Assembly: GCF_001653795.1 (NCBI RefSeq)
Contig: NZ_CP011514.1
Location: forward strand, 248,001 to 312,000
Length of the DNA: 64,000 nt
Direction: 5' to 3'
Origin: Mitsuaria sp. 7
GTDB taxonomy: Bacteria > Pseudomonadota > Gammaproteobacteria > Burkholderiales > Burkholderiaceae_C
The notes under the pieces were generated by a model that saw only the letters and a program-made list of their open reading frames with translations, searched no databases and was not told where the DNA came from. Below are positions 1 through 8,140 of this stretch, piece after piece. A program made the translations under genes and the position numbers. The first letter of the stretch is position 1, and every line of letters starts with the position of its first letter.

Positions 1-1
1 C

Positions 2-64
2 GCCAGCAACGCGCTGATCGACCTGGTCTACACCTGGGTCGATCCGCGCGTGAGGCTGACCTGA
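2..64 (+). CDS. C-terminal end of an ABC peptide transporter permease (partial)
   Basis: Only the last 20 codons are in the window. They read through a hydrophobic stretch to the ending VDPRVRLT and a TGA stop. A terminal DPR(V/I)R is typical of inner-membrane permeases of the OppB/DppB/YejB family. The next gene is the partner permease, 48 bases downstream, and the ATPase follows, so this is most likely the first permease of a peptide-type importer operon. The rest of the gene lies to the left of the window. Confidence 0.7.
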   Translation, partial: ASNALIDLVYTWVDPRVRLT

Positions 65-112
65 CGCGCCGCCGGGCGCGTTCAGGATTCGAGACAGGAC
101 ACGAGACTCGAC

Positions 113-1585
113 ATGGGATTCAAGGTCGTTTTCCTCTGGACCGACGTGGCGCTGTGGGCGATGTTCGCGGCGCTGGTCCTCTACATCGTGCGGCTGGTCC
201 GCCGCCCGCACCTGCGCGTCAACTGGCAGCGCGTGCTGCGTGATCCGGCCGCGCTGAGCGCCGGCGTGGTGCTGGTGCTGTTCCTCGGCGTCACCGCGCT
301 GGACAGCCTGCATTTCCGCCGCGCGCTGGCCGACAGCCCTGCGGGCCAGCAGTTCTACGAGACCCGCACCGAGTCCGTGCTGGACCTGCTGCTCGCGCGC
401 CAGATCGAGATGCGCGAGACCAGCTATTCCGCGCCGCTCGCGTACCAGGGCTTCACGCTGGACAGCGTCGCGCACGGCAGCGAGATGGTGCGTGAGTTCC
501 CGCGCCTGGCCTTCGGCGGCGCGCACCTGCAGGACCCGGAACGCGACTGGCACGGGGACCTGTCGCGGCGCGCGCTGACGGGGCTGGCCCTGGGCGCCGT
601 CGCGTCCGTGCTGATGGCGCTGCTGATGGCGGCGGTCCTCGCGCCGCATCACGGCGGCTTCCGGCAGGGACTGAAGGACCTGCTGGGCGACCGCACGCAC
701 TATCCGTGGCGCGCGGCGCTCGCGACCCTGTCGGTGATCGCGCTGCTGGCCGGCCCGGTGATCGCGCTGATGGGCCACTACCACGTGTTCGGCACCGACC
801 AGACCGGCAACGACGTGCTCTACCAGGCGCTCAAGAGCATCCGCACCGCCTTCGTCATCGGCGCGCTGTCCACGCTGGCGACGCTGCCCTTCGCGCTGGT
901 GCTGGGCATCCTCGCCGGCTACCTGAAGGGCTGGGTCGACGAGGTCATCCAGTACTTCTACACGGTGCTGACCTCGGTGCCCAACGTGCTGCTGATCGCC
1001 GCCTGCGTGCTGATGGTCCAGGTCTTCCTGGACAAGCACCCCGAGGCCTTCGAGACCGGCGCCGAGCGCGCCGACCTGAAGATCTTCCTGCTGTGCGTGA
1101 TCCTGGGCGTGACCGGCTGGGCGACGCTGTGCCGGCTGGTGCGCGGCGAGACGCTCAAGCTGCGCGAGGCCGATTTCGTCCAGGCCGCCACGGCCTTCGG
1201 CGTGCGCGACACGACGATCATGGTCCGCCACATCGTGCCCAACGTGATGCACCTGGTGCTGATCTCGCTGGTGCTCAACTTCTCCGACCTCATCCTCTAC
1301 GAGGCGGTGCTGACCTACGTCGGCGTCGGCGTCGATCCGGGCATGAACAGCTTCGGCGGGATGATCAACCTGGCGCGCTCGGAGATGAGCCGCGACCCGG
1401 TCGTGTGGTGGAGTTTCGTGGCGGCCTTCGGCTTCATGGTGAGCCTGGTGCTGGCGGCGAACCTGTTCGCCGACGGCGTGCGCGACGCCTTCGATCCGCG
1501 CGCGCGCAAGCTGCGGCCGATGGTGCTGTCGTTGAAGAAGAACAAGGCCGCCGGGTCTGCAGCTCCGGCCAGCAAGGCTTCGTGA
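113..1585 (+). CDS. ABC transporter permease, OppC/YejE type
   Basis: This 490-residue inner-membrane protein is the second permease of a peptide-type importer. A membrane segment near residues 8-28 and another near 45-60 precede a long soluble stretch. The C-terminal half is the usual BPD_transp_1 permease: HVFGTDQTGNDVLYQ, several membrane helices, and the ATPase-contact loop around ATAFGVRDTTIMVRHIVPN. It ends in DPRARKL like its relatives. At 490 residues it is longer than E. coli YejE or OppC (about 300-340) because of the N-terminal and mid-protein soluble insert. The ATPase gene starts 13 bases after its stop, so the genes are probably cotranscribed. Substrate cannot be read from the sequence; oligopeptides or a peptide-like compound are likely. 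Confidence 0.85.
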   Translation: MGFKVVFLWTDVALWAMFAALVLYIVRLVRRPHLRVNWQRVLRDPAALSAGVVLVLFLGVTALDSLHFRRALADSPAGQQFYETRTESVLDLLLARQIEMRETSYSAPLAYQGFTLDSVAHGSEMVREFPRLAFGGAHLQDPERDWHGDLSRRALTGLALGAVASVLMALLMAAVLAPHHGGFRQGLKDLLGDRTHYPWRAALATLSVIALLAGPVIALMGHYHVFGTDQTGNDVLYQALKSIRTAFVIGALSTLATLPFALVLGILAGYLKGWVDEVIQYFYTVLTSVPNVLLIAACVLMVQVFLDKHPEAFETGAERADLKIFLLCVILGVTGWATLCRLVRGETLKLREADFVQAATAFGVRDTTIMVRHIVPNVMHLVLISLVLNFSDLILYEAVLTYVGVGVDPGMNSFGGMINLARSEMSRDPVVWWSFVAAFGFMVSLVLAANLFADGVRDAFDPRARKLRPMVLSLKKNKAAGSAAPASKAS

Positions 1586-1598
1586 GGGACGCCGCGAC

Positions 1599-2537
1599 AT
1601 GTTGAAGATCGACGATCTCCACGTCCACCTGGACGCCGACGCCGGCCTGGTGCGCGCCATCGACGGCATGCGGCTGACGCTGGCGCAGGGCCAGACCTTC
1701 GCGCTGGTGGGCGAATCCGGCTGCGGCAAGAGCATGACGGCGCTCGCGCTGATGCGGCTGCTGCCGGACAACGGGCGCATCGCAGGCGGCCGGCTGGACC
1801 TCGACGGCCAGGACCTGTTCGACCTCAGCGAAGCCCGCATGCGCGACGTGCGCGGCGGGCGCATCGGGATGATCTTCCAGGAGCCGGGCACCAGCCTGAA
1901 TCCGGTGATGAAGGTCGGCGCCCAGATCGTCGAGGCGATCGAGGCGCACACACCGCTGCGCGGCGAGGCGGCGCGCAGGAAGGCCATCGACTGGCTGCGC
2001 CGCGTCGGCATCCCCGAGCCCGAGCGCCGCATCGACGATTACCCGTTCCGGCTTTCCGGCGGCCAGAAGCAGCGGATCATGATCGCGATGACGCTGGCGG
2101 CGGAACCCGACTTCCTCATCGCCGACGAGCCGACCACCGCGCTCGACGTCACCATCCAGGCGCAGATCCTGGACCTGCTCAAGGACCTGCAGCGCGAGCG
2201 CGGCCTGGGGCTGCTGCTGATCACGCACGACCTCGGCGTCGTGTCCGGCATGGCGCACCAGGTGGCGCTGATGTACGCGGGGCAGATCGTGGAGGTGGCG
2301 CCGGCGGCCGAGTTCTTCGCCGCACCGAAGCATCCGTACGCGCGGCTGCTGCTGCGCGCGTTGCCCGACGCGGCGCGCCGTGGCGAGCCGCTGGCGGCCA
2401 TCCCCGGCACCCGTGCCGCCGTTGTGGCAGACCTTCGAGGGCTGCCGCTTCGCGCCGCGCTGCGATCGGGCGATGGTGCATTGCGGCGCCACGCCGCCGG
2501 CGTTGGCCGCGTTGGCCGGCGGTGCAGCTGCGCATGA
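1599..2537 (+). CDS. Peptide ABC transporter ATP-binding protein, first half of a double ATPase (frame broken near 2410)
   Basis: The first ABC ATPase domain has Walker A GESGCGKSMTAL, signature LSGGQKQR and Walker B LIADEPTTALDV, as in OppD/DppD or the first half of YejF. Up to about residue 270 it follows the family. After PLAAIPGT the frame becomes nonsense and stops at 2537. The expected C-terminal region (PPLWQTFEGCRFAPRCDRA, the oligopeptide-ABC C-terminal motif) is intact in the next frame. One extra C in the run at 2410-2412 explains this. Without it, one open frame of 648 codons runs to 3546 and joins both ATPase domains into a YejF-like protein. It may be a sequencing error, a recent mutation or a real frameshift. 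Confidence 0.75.
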   Translation: MLKIDDLHVHLDADAGLVRAIDGMRLTLAQGQTFALVGESGCGKSMTALALMRLLPDNGRIAGGRLDLDGQDLFDLSEARMRDVRGGRIGMIFQEPGTSLNPVMKVGAQIVEAIEAHTPLRGEAARRKAIDWLRRVGIPEPERRIDDYPFRLSGGQKQRIMIAMTLAAEPDFLIADEPTTALDVTIQAQILDLLKDLQRERGLGLLLITHDLGVVSGMAHQVALMYAGQIVEVAPAAEFFAAPKHPYARLLLRALPDAARRGEPLAAIPGTRAAVVADLRGLPLRAALRSGDGALRRHAAGVGRVGRRCSCA

Positions 2538-2590
2538 GGTACGGTGTCTGCTCTACACAGACCCCAGGGAGCCGGTGGCAGGGACGGAGA

Positions 2591-2675
2591 GCGCCGGAGG
2601 CGCCGGTGCCCCTCTGCGCTCAATCGCCTCCTCACGCTCGGCATTCGCTTCGAGGGGCACCGGCGCCTCCGGCGC
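2591..2675. repeat. 24-bp perfect inverted repeat within the ATPase linker
   Basis: The arms at 2591-2614 and 2652-2675 are perfect reverse complements over 24 bases and are separated by 37 bases. Each arm is itself rich in GGCGCC-type palindromic steps. The element lies inside the open frame that joins the two ATPase domains and encodes a small, low-complexity Ala/Gly/Ser-rich linker, while the flanking domains are conserved. A strong cruciform or hairpin inside coding DNA is unusual and looks like an inserted palindromic element. Confidence 0.8.
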
Positions 2676-2691
2676 CGAGCAGTCGCCGGCG

Positions 2692-3546
2692 ATGCTGCTC
2701 GAGGTCCAGGACCTGCGCGTGCGGTATCCGATGTCGCGCGGATTCTTCGGCGGCGCGAAGCGATGGTTCGATGCGGTGGGCGGCGTCTCGTTCTCGATCG
2801 AGGAAGGCCGCACGCTGGCACTGGTCGGCGAGTCGGGCTGCGGCAAGACCACCTCCGGCAAGGCCATCGTCCAGTTGCTGCGCCGCGTCGCCGTCATCGA
2901 GGGTCAGGCCTTGCTGCATGCGCCCGCCGGCGCAGCAGCCGGGGCGGTCGGGCAGGGCGGGGCGCCCACGGACCTGTTCCACCTCGACGGGGTCGCACTG
3001 CGGGAGGCTCGGCGTCAGGTGCAGATCATCTTCCAGGACCCGTTCGCGTCGCTGAACCCGCGGCTGCGGGTGCAGGAAGTGCTCGAAGAAGGTCTGCTCG
3101 CGCTGCGGCCCGACCTCGATGCGCCGGCACGTCTGGGCCTGCTGCACGATCTGCTCGACCAGGTGGGCCTGCGCCGCGACGCGCTGGCCCGGTTCCCGCA
3201 CGAGTTCTCCGGCGGGCAGCGGCAGCGCATCGCCATCGCCCGCGCGCTGGCCGTCGAGCCGCGCCTGATCGTCTGCGATGAGCCGACCTCGGCCCTGGAC
3301 GTCTCGGTCCAGGCGCAGATCCTGAACCTGCTGCGCGAACTCCAGCGACGCCGCGGCCTGTCCTTCCTGTTCATCACCCACAACATCGGCGTCGTCGAAT
3401 ACATCGCCGACGAGGTGGCGGTGATGCAGTCGGGTCGCATCGTCGAGTCGGGCGCCTGCGACGCCGTGCTCGGCGCACCGCGGGAGGACTACACCCGGAC
3501 GCTGCTCGCTGCCGTTCCGCGCGTCGAAGGACGAACGATCGCCTGA
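2692..3546 (+). CDS. Peptide ABC transporter ATP-binding protein, second ATPase domain
   Basis: This domain has Walker A GESGCGKTTSGK, signature FSGGQRQRIAIARAL and Walker B LIVCDEPTSALDV, as in OppF/DppF or the second half of YejF. The first residues MLLEVQDLRVRYPM are a normal start for an OppF-type domain, and 2692 is the first sensible ATG. However, the frame is open upstream without a stop to the C-terminal region of the first ATPase. The natural product is therefore probably a single two-domain protein beginning at 1599. A 284-residue protein results if it is translated alone. It energises uptake through the two permeases upstream, and a strong terminator follows. Confidence 0.8.
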   Translation: MLLEVQDLRVRYPMSRGFFGGAKRWFDAVGGVSFSIEEGRTLALVGESGCGKTTSGKAIVQLLRRVAVIEGQALLHAPAGAAAGAVGQGGAPTDLFHLDGVALREARRQVQIIFQDPFASLNPRLRVQEVLEEGLLALRPDLDAPARLGLLHDLLDQVGLRRDALARFPHEFSGGQRQRIAIARALAVEPRLIVCDEPTSALDVSVQAQILNLLRELQRRRGLSFLFITHNIGVVEYIADEVAVMQSGRIVESGACDAVLGAPREDYTRTLLAAVPRVEGRTIA

Positions 3547-3583
3547 TCCGATCGGCCGGCATTCCGGCCATTCCAGACTGTCC

Positions 3584-3608
3584 AAGGGCCGCTTCAGCGG
3601 CCCTTTTT
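3584..3608 (+). terminator. Rho-independent terminator after the ABC transporter operon
   Basis: A 9-bp stem (AAGGGCCGC / GCGGCCCTT) with a TTCA loop is followed by a short run of T, 38 bases after the ATPase stop codon. Confidence 0.85.
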
Positions 3609-4084
3609 CATCGTCTTCTCGTCGACCGTGGCAGGCGTTGAGCGACCGCACTGTTCCGGTGCCGAACGGGTTGTCGTGACGCCAGGTTTCCGTGTACAGC
3701 GTGCGATGACTTCGACATGCCGCCCGTCATTTGCACGGCTGTCGTGCGTCGGGGCGAATGTCGGATTATCGTTTTGAGGACGTGCGCACAAATGGTGCAA
3801 TTTGCAGCGATTTGCAACGGTCAATACCTCGTTTCGGGCGCTGATCGCGCGTAGCGCCGCCGCAACGCGTGTCGCAATGCGCACTTTGGTGTTTACCCGC
3901 GTTTTCCCCCCAGAAACAGGCTAGTCACGTCTTGCATAGGGAGATTACGGGGGATTCCTTGCCGGTCGCGACAAGAAACTGGCCCGGCCCTGACCCGGGA
4001 ACACCGCTCGGAGGGCGCTGGCCGAACCCCGGCCGCCCGTGTTCCCGGGAACAAGCCACAAGTGTTTCTGGATAAGGAGTCCTC
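3609..4084. other. Long intergenic leader before the TonB-dependent receptor
   Basis: No convincing gene is present in these roughly 480 bases; the short open frames lack family character and clear ribosome binding sites. The middle part is visibly less GC-rich than the surroundings. Near the 3' end, 11-bp arms at 3994-4004 and 4039-4049 (CCCGGGAACAC / GTGTTCCCGGG) form a perfect inverted repeat with a second small GC hairpin inside. This is probably a structured 5' untranslated region of the receptor gene. An AAGGAG ribosome binding site lies at 4075-4080. Confidence 0.5.
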
Positions 4085-6769
4085 ATGTTCAAACGAAAGA
4101 GCATCAACGCCGCTGCGCTCCTCGCGCTGGGCGCCATGGCGCTGCCGGCGGTTGCACAACAACAGCTCGACCGCGTGGAAATCACCGGTACCTCGATCAA
4201 GCGGATTGATGCCGAAACTGCGTTGCCGGTGAGCGTCATCACCCGCGACACCATCGACAAGAGCGGCGCGTCCAACGTGCAGGAACTGGTCGATCGCCTC
4301 AGCTACAACAACGGCGGCGGTATCGCCCTGGGCCAGTCGATCGGCGACTCCTCGGCGACCGGCCAGACCGGCGCCTCGCTGCGCGGCCTGGGTCGCGCCC
4401 GCACCCTGGTGCTGCTGAACGGCCGCCGTCTGCCGACCTACCCGTTCTCGGGCCAGGGCGTGGACTTGAACTCGGTCCCGCTGGCCGCCGTCGAACGCGT
4501 AGAAGTGCTGCGTGACGGCGCTTCGGCCACCTACGGTTCGGACGCCATCGGCGGCGTGATCAACTTCATCACCCGCAAGGACTGGCGCGGCGGTGAACTG
4601 TCGGTCGGACTGGAAACGCCGCACAAGGTCGGCGACGTGTTCTCGTTATCCGGCGGCCTGGGCGTCGGCGACCTGAACAAGGACAAGTTCAACCTGATGG
4701 GCACCTTCAACTACCAGAAGTACGACCCGATCCGCGCCAGGGACCGCGACTACGCGTCCACCGGCAACCGTCCGGACCTGGGCATCATCAAGGATTCCGG
4801 CAACACCTTCCCCGCCAATGCGGTGATCCCGTCCACCGGCCGCTACGTGCCTCTGGCCGCGAACTACCCGAATTGCGCGCCGCCTGACAGCTTCAAGGGC
4901 GCGTCCAACTGCCGCTACGACTACACGCACTACATCGACCTGGTGCCTGAGCAGGATCGTTACGGCGCCCTGGTGAAGGCCACGTTCGCCCCGTCGCAGG
5001 ACCACACGCTGTTCGCGGAGGCGGTCTACAGCCGCAACGAGATCGTGCTGGGTTCTTCGCAGACCCCGTCGACGACGACGGGCAAGCCGGCCTACCTGTA
5101 CCCCGGCGGCGGCAAGTGGTACCCGACCGCGGCCGTCGACGCCGTGCAGCCCGGCTATCGCGGCCCGCTGCAGATCTCCTGGCGGATGGTCGACGGCGGC
5201 CAGCGCCGTGACAAGGTGACCAACGAGGTGCTGCGCACCGTCGCCGGCGCCGAAGGCACGGTGTTCGGCTTCGACTACAAGGCCGCGTTTGTCTACGCCG
5301 AAGGCAAGGCCCGCGACGACTTCGTCAGCGGCATCTTCTCGGATGCCAGGCTGGTGCAGGCGCTGGCGACCGGCCTGATCAACCCGTTCGGACCGAACGA
5401 CGCGGCCGGTCTGGCTGCGCTCAAGAGTGCCGAACTGTCGGGCAACAACCGCAAGTCCAAGACGAGCAACACCGGCGGCGACTTCACGTTCTCCCGCGAA
5501 CTGTTCAACGTCGGCGGCGGCAACATGGGTCTGGCCTTCGGTGGTGAAAGCCGCAAGGAGAAGTACACCGACGGCTACTCGGACATCGCCGGTTCGGGCG
5601 ACATCGTGGGCGGCTCCGGCAACGCCGGCGCCGTCACGGGCCAGCGTCAGGTCAGCGGCGTCTTTGCCGAAGCCAACTTCCCGGTGCTCAAGTCCCTCGA
5701 ACTGAACGCCGCGGTCCGCTACGACAAGTACAGCGGCACGAAGGGCAATTCGCGCGACGGTTCCTTCAGCTCGCCGAACCTGTCGGCCACGAGCCCGAAG
5801 TTCTCGGTCCGCTTCACCCCGATGACGGGTCTGCTGTTCCGCGCCTCCGCCGGCAAGGGCTTCCGCGCCCCGGCCTTGGACAACCTGTACGCGCCGTCCG
5901 CCGGCACGAACACGGGCAGCAACTACACCGATCCGTTCTATGACGCGCTCCGTGGTTGCACGGCGTTCCCGAACACCGATCACTGCTCCACGCAGCTGAC
6001 CGCGGTGAACAACAGCAACCCGAACCTGAAGCCGGAGAAGTCCAAGACCTTCACCGCCGGCCTGGTCTTCGAGATGATCAAGGACACGAGCTTCGGCGTC
6101 GACTACTTCGACATCAAGATCACCAACGGCATCCGCGCGCTGACCGGCGACGACATCCTGAAGGACTGGTTCAAGAACCAGAGCAAGACGGATCCGACGA
6201 CCAGCACCTCGGTCTTCTCCAACCGCCTGATCCGCGATCCGGTCACCGGCTATCTGGACTACGTCAACGCCTCGCTGGAGAACGTCGGCCAGGCGCGCGT
6301 CAGCGGCTTCGACCTGAACGCCCGCACCCGGCTTCGCACCGAGTTCGGCAACTTCACGCCGGGCTGGGAAGGCACGATCCTGACGAAGAGCACGGAGACC
6401 AACATCATCTCCGGCGAGACCATCGACAACCTCGGCAAGTACGCCGTGGGCGGTCCGGTGGTCCGCTTCAAGCAGACGTTCACGCTGGACTGGGACCTGG
6501 GCAACTGGGGTCTCAGCACGCGCTACTACCGCCAGAACGGCTACGAGGACTACGACGAGGTCAAGAAGGTCAAGGCCTACGGCCTGGCCGACCTGCAGGG
6601 CACGTACAAGGGCGTGAAGAACATGGTCTTCACGGTCGGCCTGCGCAACCTGTTCGACAAGAAGCCGCCGTCGACCGTCCAGGAAGACTACTTCCAGGTC
6701 GGTTTCGACCCGACGTACGCCGACGTCAAGGGCCGCACCTTCTATCTGCGCGGCACCTACCGCTTCTGA
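4085..6769 (+). CDS. TonB-dependent outer-membrane receptor
   Basis: This 894-residue protein starts with a clear signal peptide (cleavage expected after PAVAQ, residue about 25). A TonB-box-like DRVEITGTSIKR and a plug domain follow (PVSVITRDTIDKSG, then VDLNSVPLAAVERVEVLRDGASATYGSDAIGGVINFIT). The rest is a beta-barrel ending in TFYLRGTYRF with the terminal aromatic residue needed for barrel insertion. It imports a ligand across the outer membrane using TonB energy. The genes for TonB, ExbB and ExbD lie just downstream. The plug resembles the large receptors of Xanthomonas/Caulobacter-type nutrient uptake rather than a classic siderophore receptor, but the ligand cannot be deduced. A terminator follows. 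Confidence 0.93.
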   Translation: MFKRKSINAAALLALGAMALPAVAQQQLDRVEITGTSIKRIDAETALPVSVITRDTIDKSGASNVQELVDRLSYNNGGGIALGQSIGDSSATGQTGASLRGLGRARTLVLLNGRRLPTYPFSGQGVDLNSVPLAAVERVEVLRDGASATYGSDAIGGVINFITRKDWRGGELSVGLETPHKVGDVFSLSGGLGVGDLNKDKFNLMGTFNYQKYDPIRARDRDYASTGNRPDLGIIKDSGNTFPANAVIPSTGRYVPLAANYPNCAPPDSFKGASNCRYDYTHYIDLVPEQDRYGALVKATFAPSQDHTLFAEAVYSRNEIVLGSSQTPSTTTGKPAYLYPGGGKWYPTAAVDAVQPGYRGPLQISWRMVDGGQRRDKVTNEVLRTVAGAEGTVFGFDYKAAFVYAEGKARDDFVSGIFSDARLVQALATGLINPFGPNDAAGLAALKSAELSGNNRKSKTSNTGGDFTFSRELFNVGGGNMGLAFGGESRKEKYTDGYSDIAGSGDIVGGSGNAGAVTGQRQVSGVFAEANFPVLKSLELNAAVRYDKYSGTKGNSRDGSFSSPNLSATSPKFSVRFTPMTGLLFRASAGKGFRAPALDNLYAPSAGTNTGSNYTDPFYDALRGCTAFPNTDHCSTQLTAVNNSNPNLKPEKSKTFTAGLVFEMIKDTSFGVDYFDIKITNGIRALTGDDILKDWFKNQSKTDPTTSTSVFSNRLIRDPVTGYLDYVNASLENVGQARVSGFDLNARTRLRTEFGNFTPGWEGTILTKSTETNIISGETIDNLGKYAVGGPVVRFKQTFTLDWDLGNWGLSTRYYRQNGYEDYDEVKKVKAYGLADLQGTYKGVKNMVFTVGLRNLFDKKPPSTVQEDYFQVGFDPTYADVKGRTFYLRGTYRF

Positions 6770-6795
6770 TCCCGCGGGTATCCTGACCTGACTCC

Positions 6796-6818
6796 GCAGG
6801 CCCTTCGGGGCCTGCTTT
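6796..6818 (+). terminator. Terminator after the TonB-dependent receptor
   Basis: An 8-bp perfect stem (GCAGGCCC / GGGCCTGC) with a TTCG tetraloop is followed by TTTCGTT, 27 bases after the receptor stop codon. Some read-through to the oxygenase gene is possible because the gap to it is short. Confidence 0.8.
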
Positions 6819-6850
6819 CGTTAGGGTGCTAGAGAAGGCTGAAGGCTTCC

Positions 6851-7552
6851 ATGGACTATCTGAACCCCACGCTGGACTACGCCGCCCTCGGCCGCACGCT
6901 GCGCGCCGACGGGCGGATCCTGATCCGCGACTTCTTCGCGCCCGCGGTGGTCGACGCGCTCGACCGGGCACTCCAGGCGATCGACTGGGAACTCGTCTAC
7001 CGCGATCTGAACGGCGACCGGCGCCTCACGGGCGAGCAGCTTCGCAGCCTGACGCCGCAGCAGCGCATGCAACTGACCGAAGGCATCCATTCGGTGGCGC
7101 GGGACAGCTTCCAGTTCTCGTTCTTCTCCGATTCGCTGGTGAAGGCCGTGCACGACGGCCGGGAGGACCTGCTGGCGCGTTTCATGCGCTGGATGGCGGG
7201 GGACGAGTTCCTGTCGCGCATGCGCGAATTGAGCGGTGACCCTCAAATCAATGGCGTCTTCGCCCAGGCGACGATGTACTCGCGCGGTAACTTCCTGACC
7301 ACCCACGACGATCACGTGGACCGCGAGGACCGCCGGATCGCCTACGTGATCAACCTCACCCGGCGCTGGCGTCCGGATTGGGGCGGGATGCTCCACTTCA
7401 CAGGGGAGGATGGGTCGGTACTGGATACCTACTTCCCGCACTTCAACTCACTGTCGCTGTTCACCGTGCCTCAGCGACATTTCGTCTCCTATGTGCCGCC
7501 ATTCGCCATGGCGGAACGCCAGGCGATCACCGGCTGGCTGATCGCCGCCTGA
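6851..7552 (+). CDS. 2-oxoglutarate/Fe(II)-dependent oxygenase of the prolyl-hydroxylase type
   Basis: The 233-residue protein has the double-stranded beta-helix pattern of this superfamily. It shows an N-terminal ILIRDFFAP...A segment, the iron-binding HxD at THDDHVD (about residue 153), a second histidine in PHFNSLSLFTVPQRHFVSYV and an arginine in the same region or in ERQAITGW as the 2-oxoglutarate anchor. It would hydroxylate a small molecule or a protein side chain in the cytoplasm. It sits between a TonB-dependent receptor and the tonB-exbBD genes, so it may modify the imported ligand or a transport component. Such receptor-oxygenase neighbours are known in proteobacteria, but no substrate is assigned here. 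The ATG at 6851 fits the family start. Confidence 0.8.
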   Translation: MDYLNPTLDYAALGRTLRADGRILIRDFFAPAVVDALDRALQAIDWELVYRDLNGDRRLTGEQLRSLTPQQRMQLTEGIHSVARDSFQFSFFSDSLVKAVHDGREDLLARFMRWMAGDEFLSRMRELSGDPQINGVFAQATMYSRGNFLTTHDDHVDREDRRIAYVINLTRRWRPDWGGMLHFTGEDGSVLDTYFPHFNSLSLFTVPQRHFVSYVPPFAMAERQAITGWLIAA

Positions 7553-8140
7553 AAACCGTGGGGTTGGCACGAGGATTGCCTCGTTCGACCTGCAGTTCGT
7601 CCGGTAACGGCTTCGCGGGTTAGCCCTAGGCCTCCTGGGGAGGAGGTTCGGGGCCATACCAGTAGAATACCAGGGTCGATGTGCTCGGCCATTGAATGGC
7701 GCGTCTGCTGTAACCGCAGGTGCCTCGTGCGATGGGCGATGCGCGCATGCTCGGGCAAACCCCATGGCTTGCGGCTTGTGCATGTCGTTTATGATCAAGG
7801 TCGTGAAAGGTAGTCGAATTCTGTAGTTTTACTACGGAATTTTGACCGATCCTCGAGACGCCCGCGGCCACAAGCTGACGGGCATTTTTGTTGAGTCGGG
7901 TTCGTATCGTGCCCTGGGTTTTCGAGTCTTCGTGTGTCCCTCCTGCCTTCGGCGGGGCGGCGGTCCGTGGCGCTTAGGCGATGTGGCACCGTTCGTCTCC
8001 GTCGCTCGCACAGCCGGCAAGACAGGCGCTGCTGACCCCAGGTTGCGGCGCGAACGCCTGATCCGACCAGACGCTGTGTTGAGTCGAACTCCCCTTGTAG
8101 ATTCGATGAAAGAAATTCGCAGTTTGATGAAGGAGCGCGC
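7553..8140. other. 588-bp intergenic region before tonB with a stem-loop
   Basis: No supported gene lies here. An AT-rich imperfect hairpin (arms 7817-7827 and 7831-7841, 10 of 11 pairs, TTT loop) stands out from the GC-rich surroundings. It is not followed by a run of T, so it is more likely an operator or an RNA structure than a terminator. A frame open from 7842 to 8144 overlaps the tonB start and has no recognisable content. The promoter of the tonB operon should be in the last 100 bases, and the ribosome binding site GAAGGAG sits just before 8141. Confidence 0.4.

Noticed and set aside
3594..3884. Short minus-strand frames in the leader of the TonB-dependent receptor
   Set aside because: They begin or end inside the terminator region and lack start signals and recognisable content.
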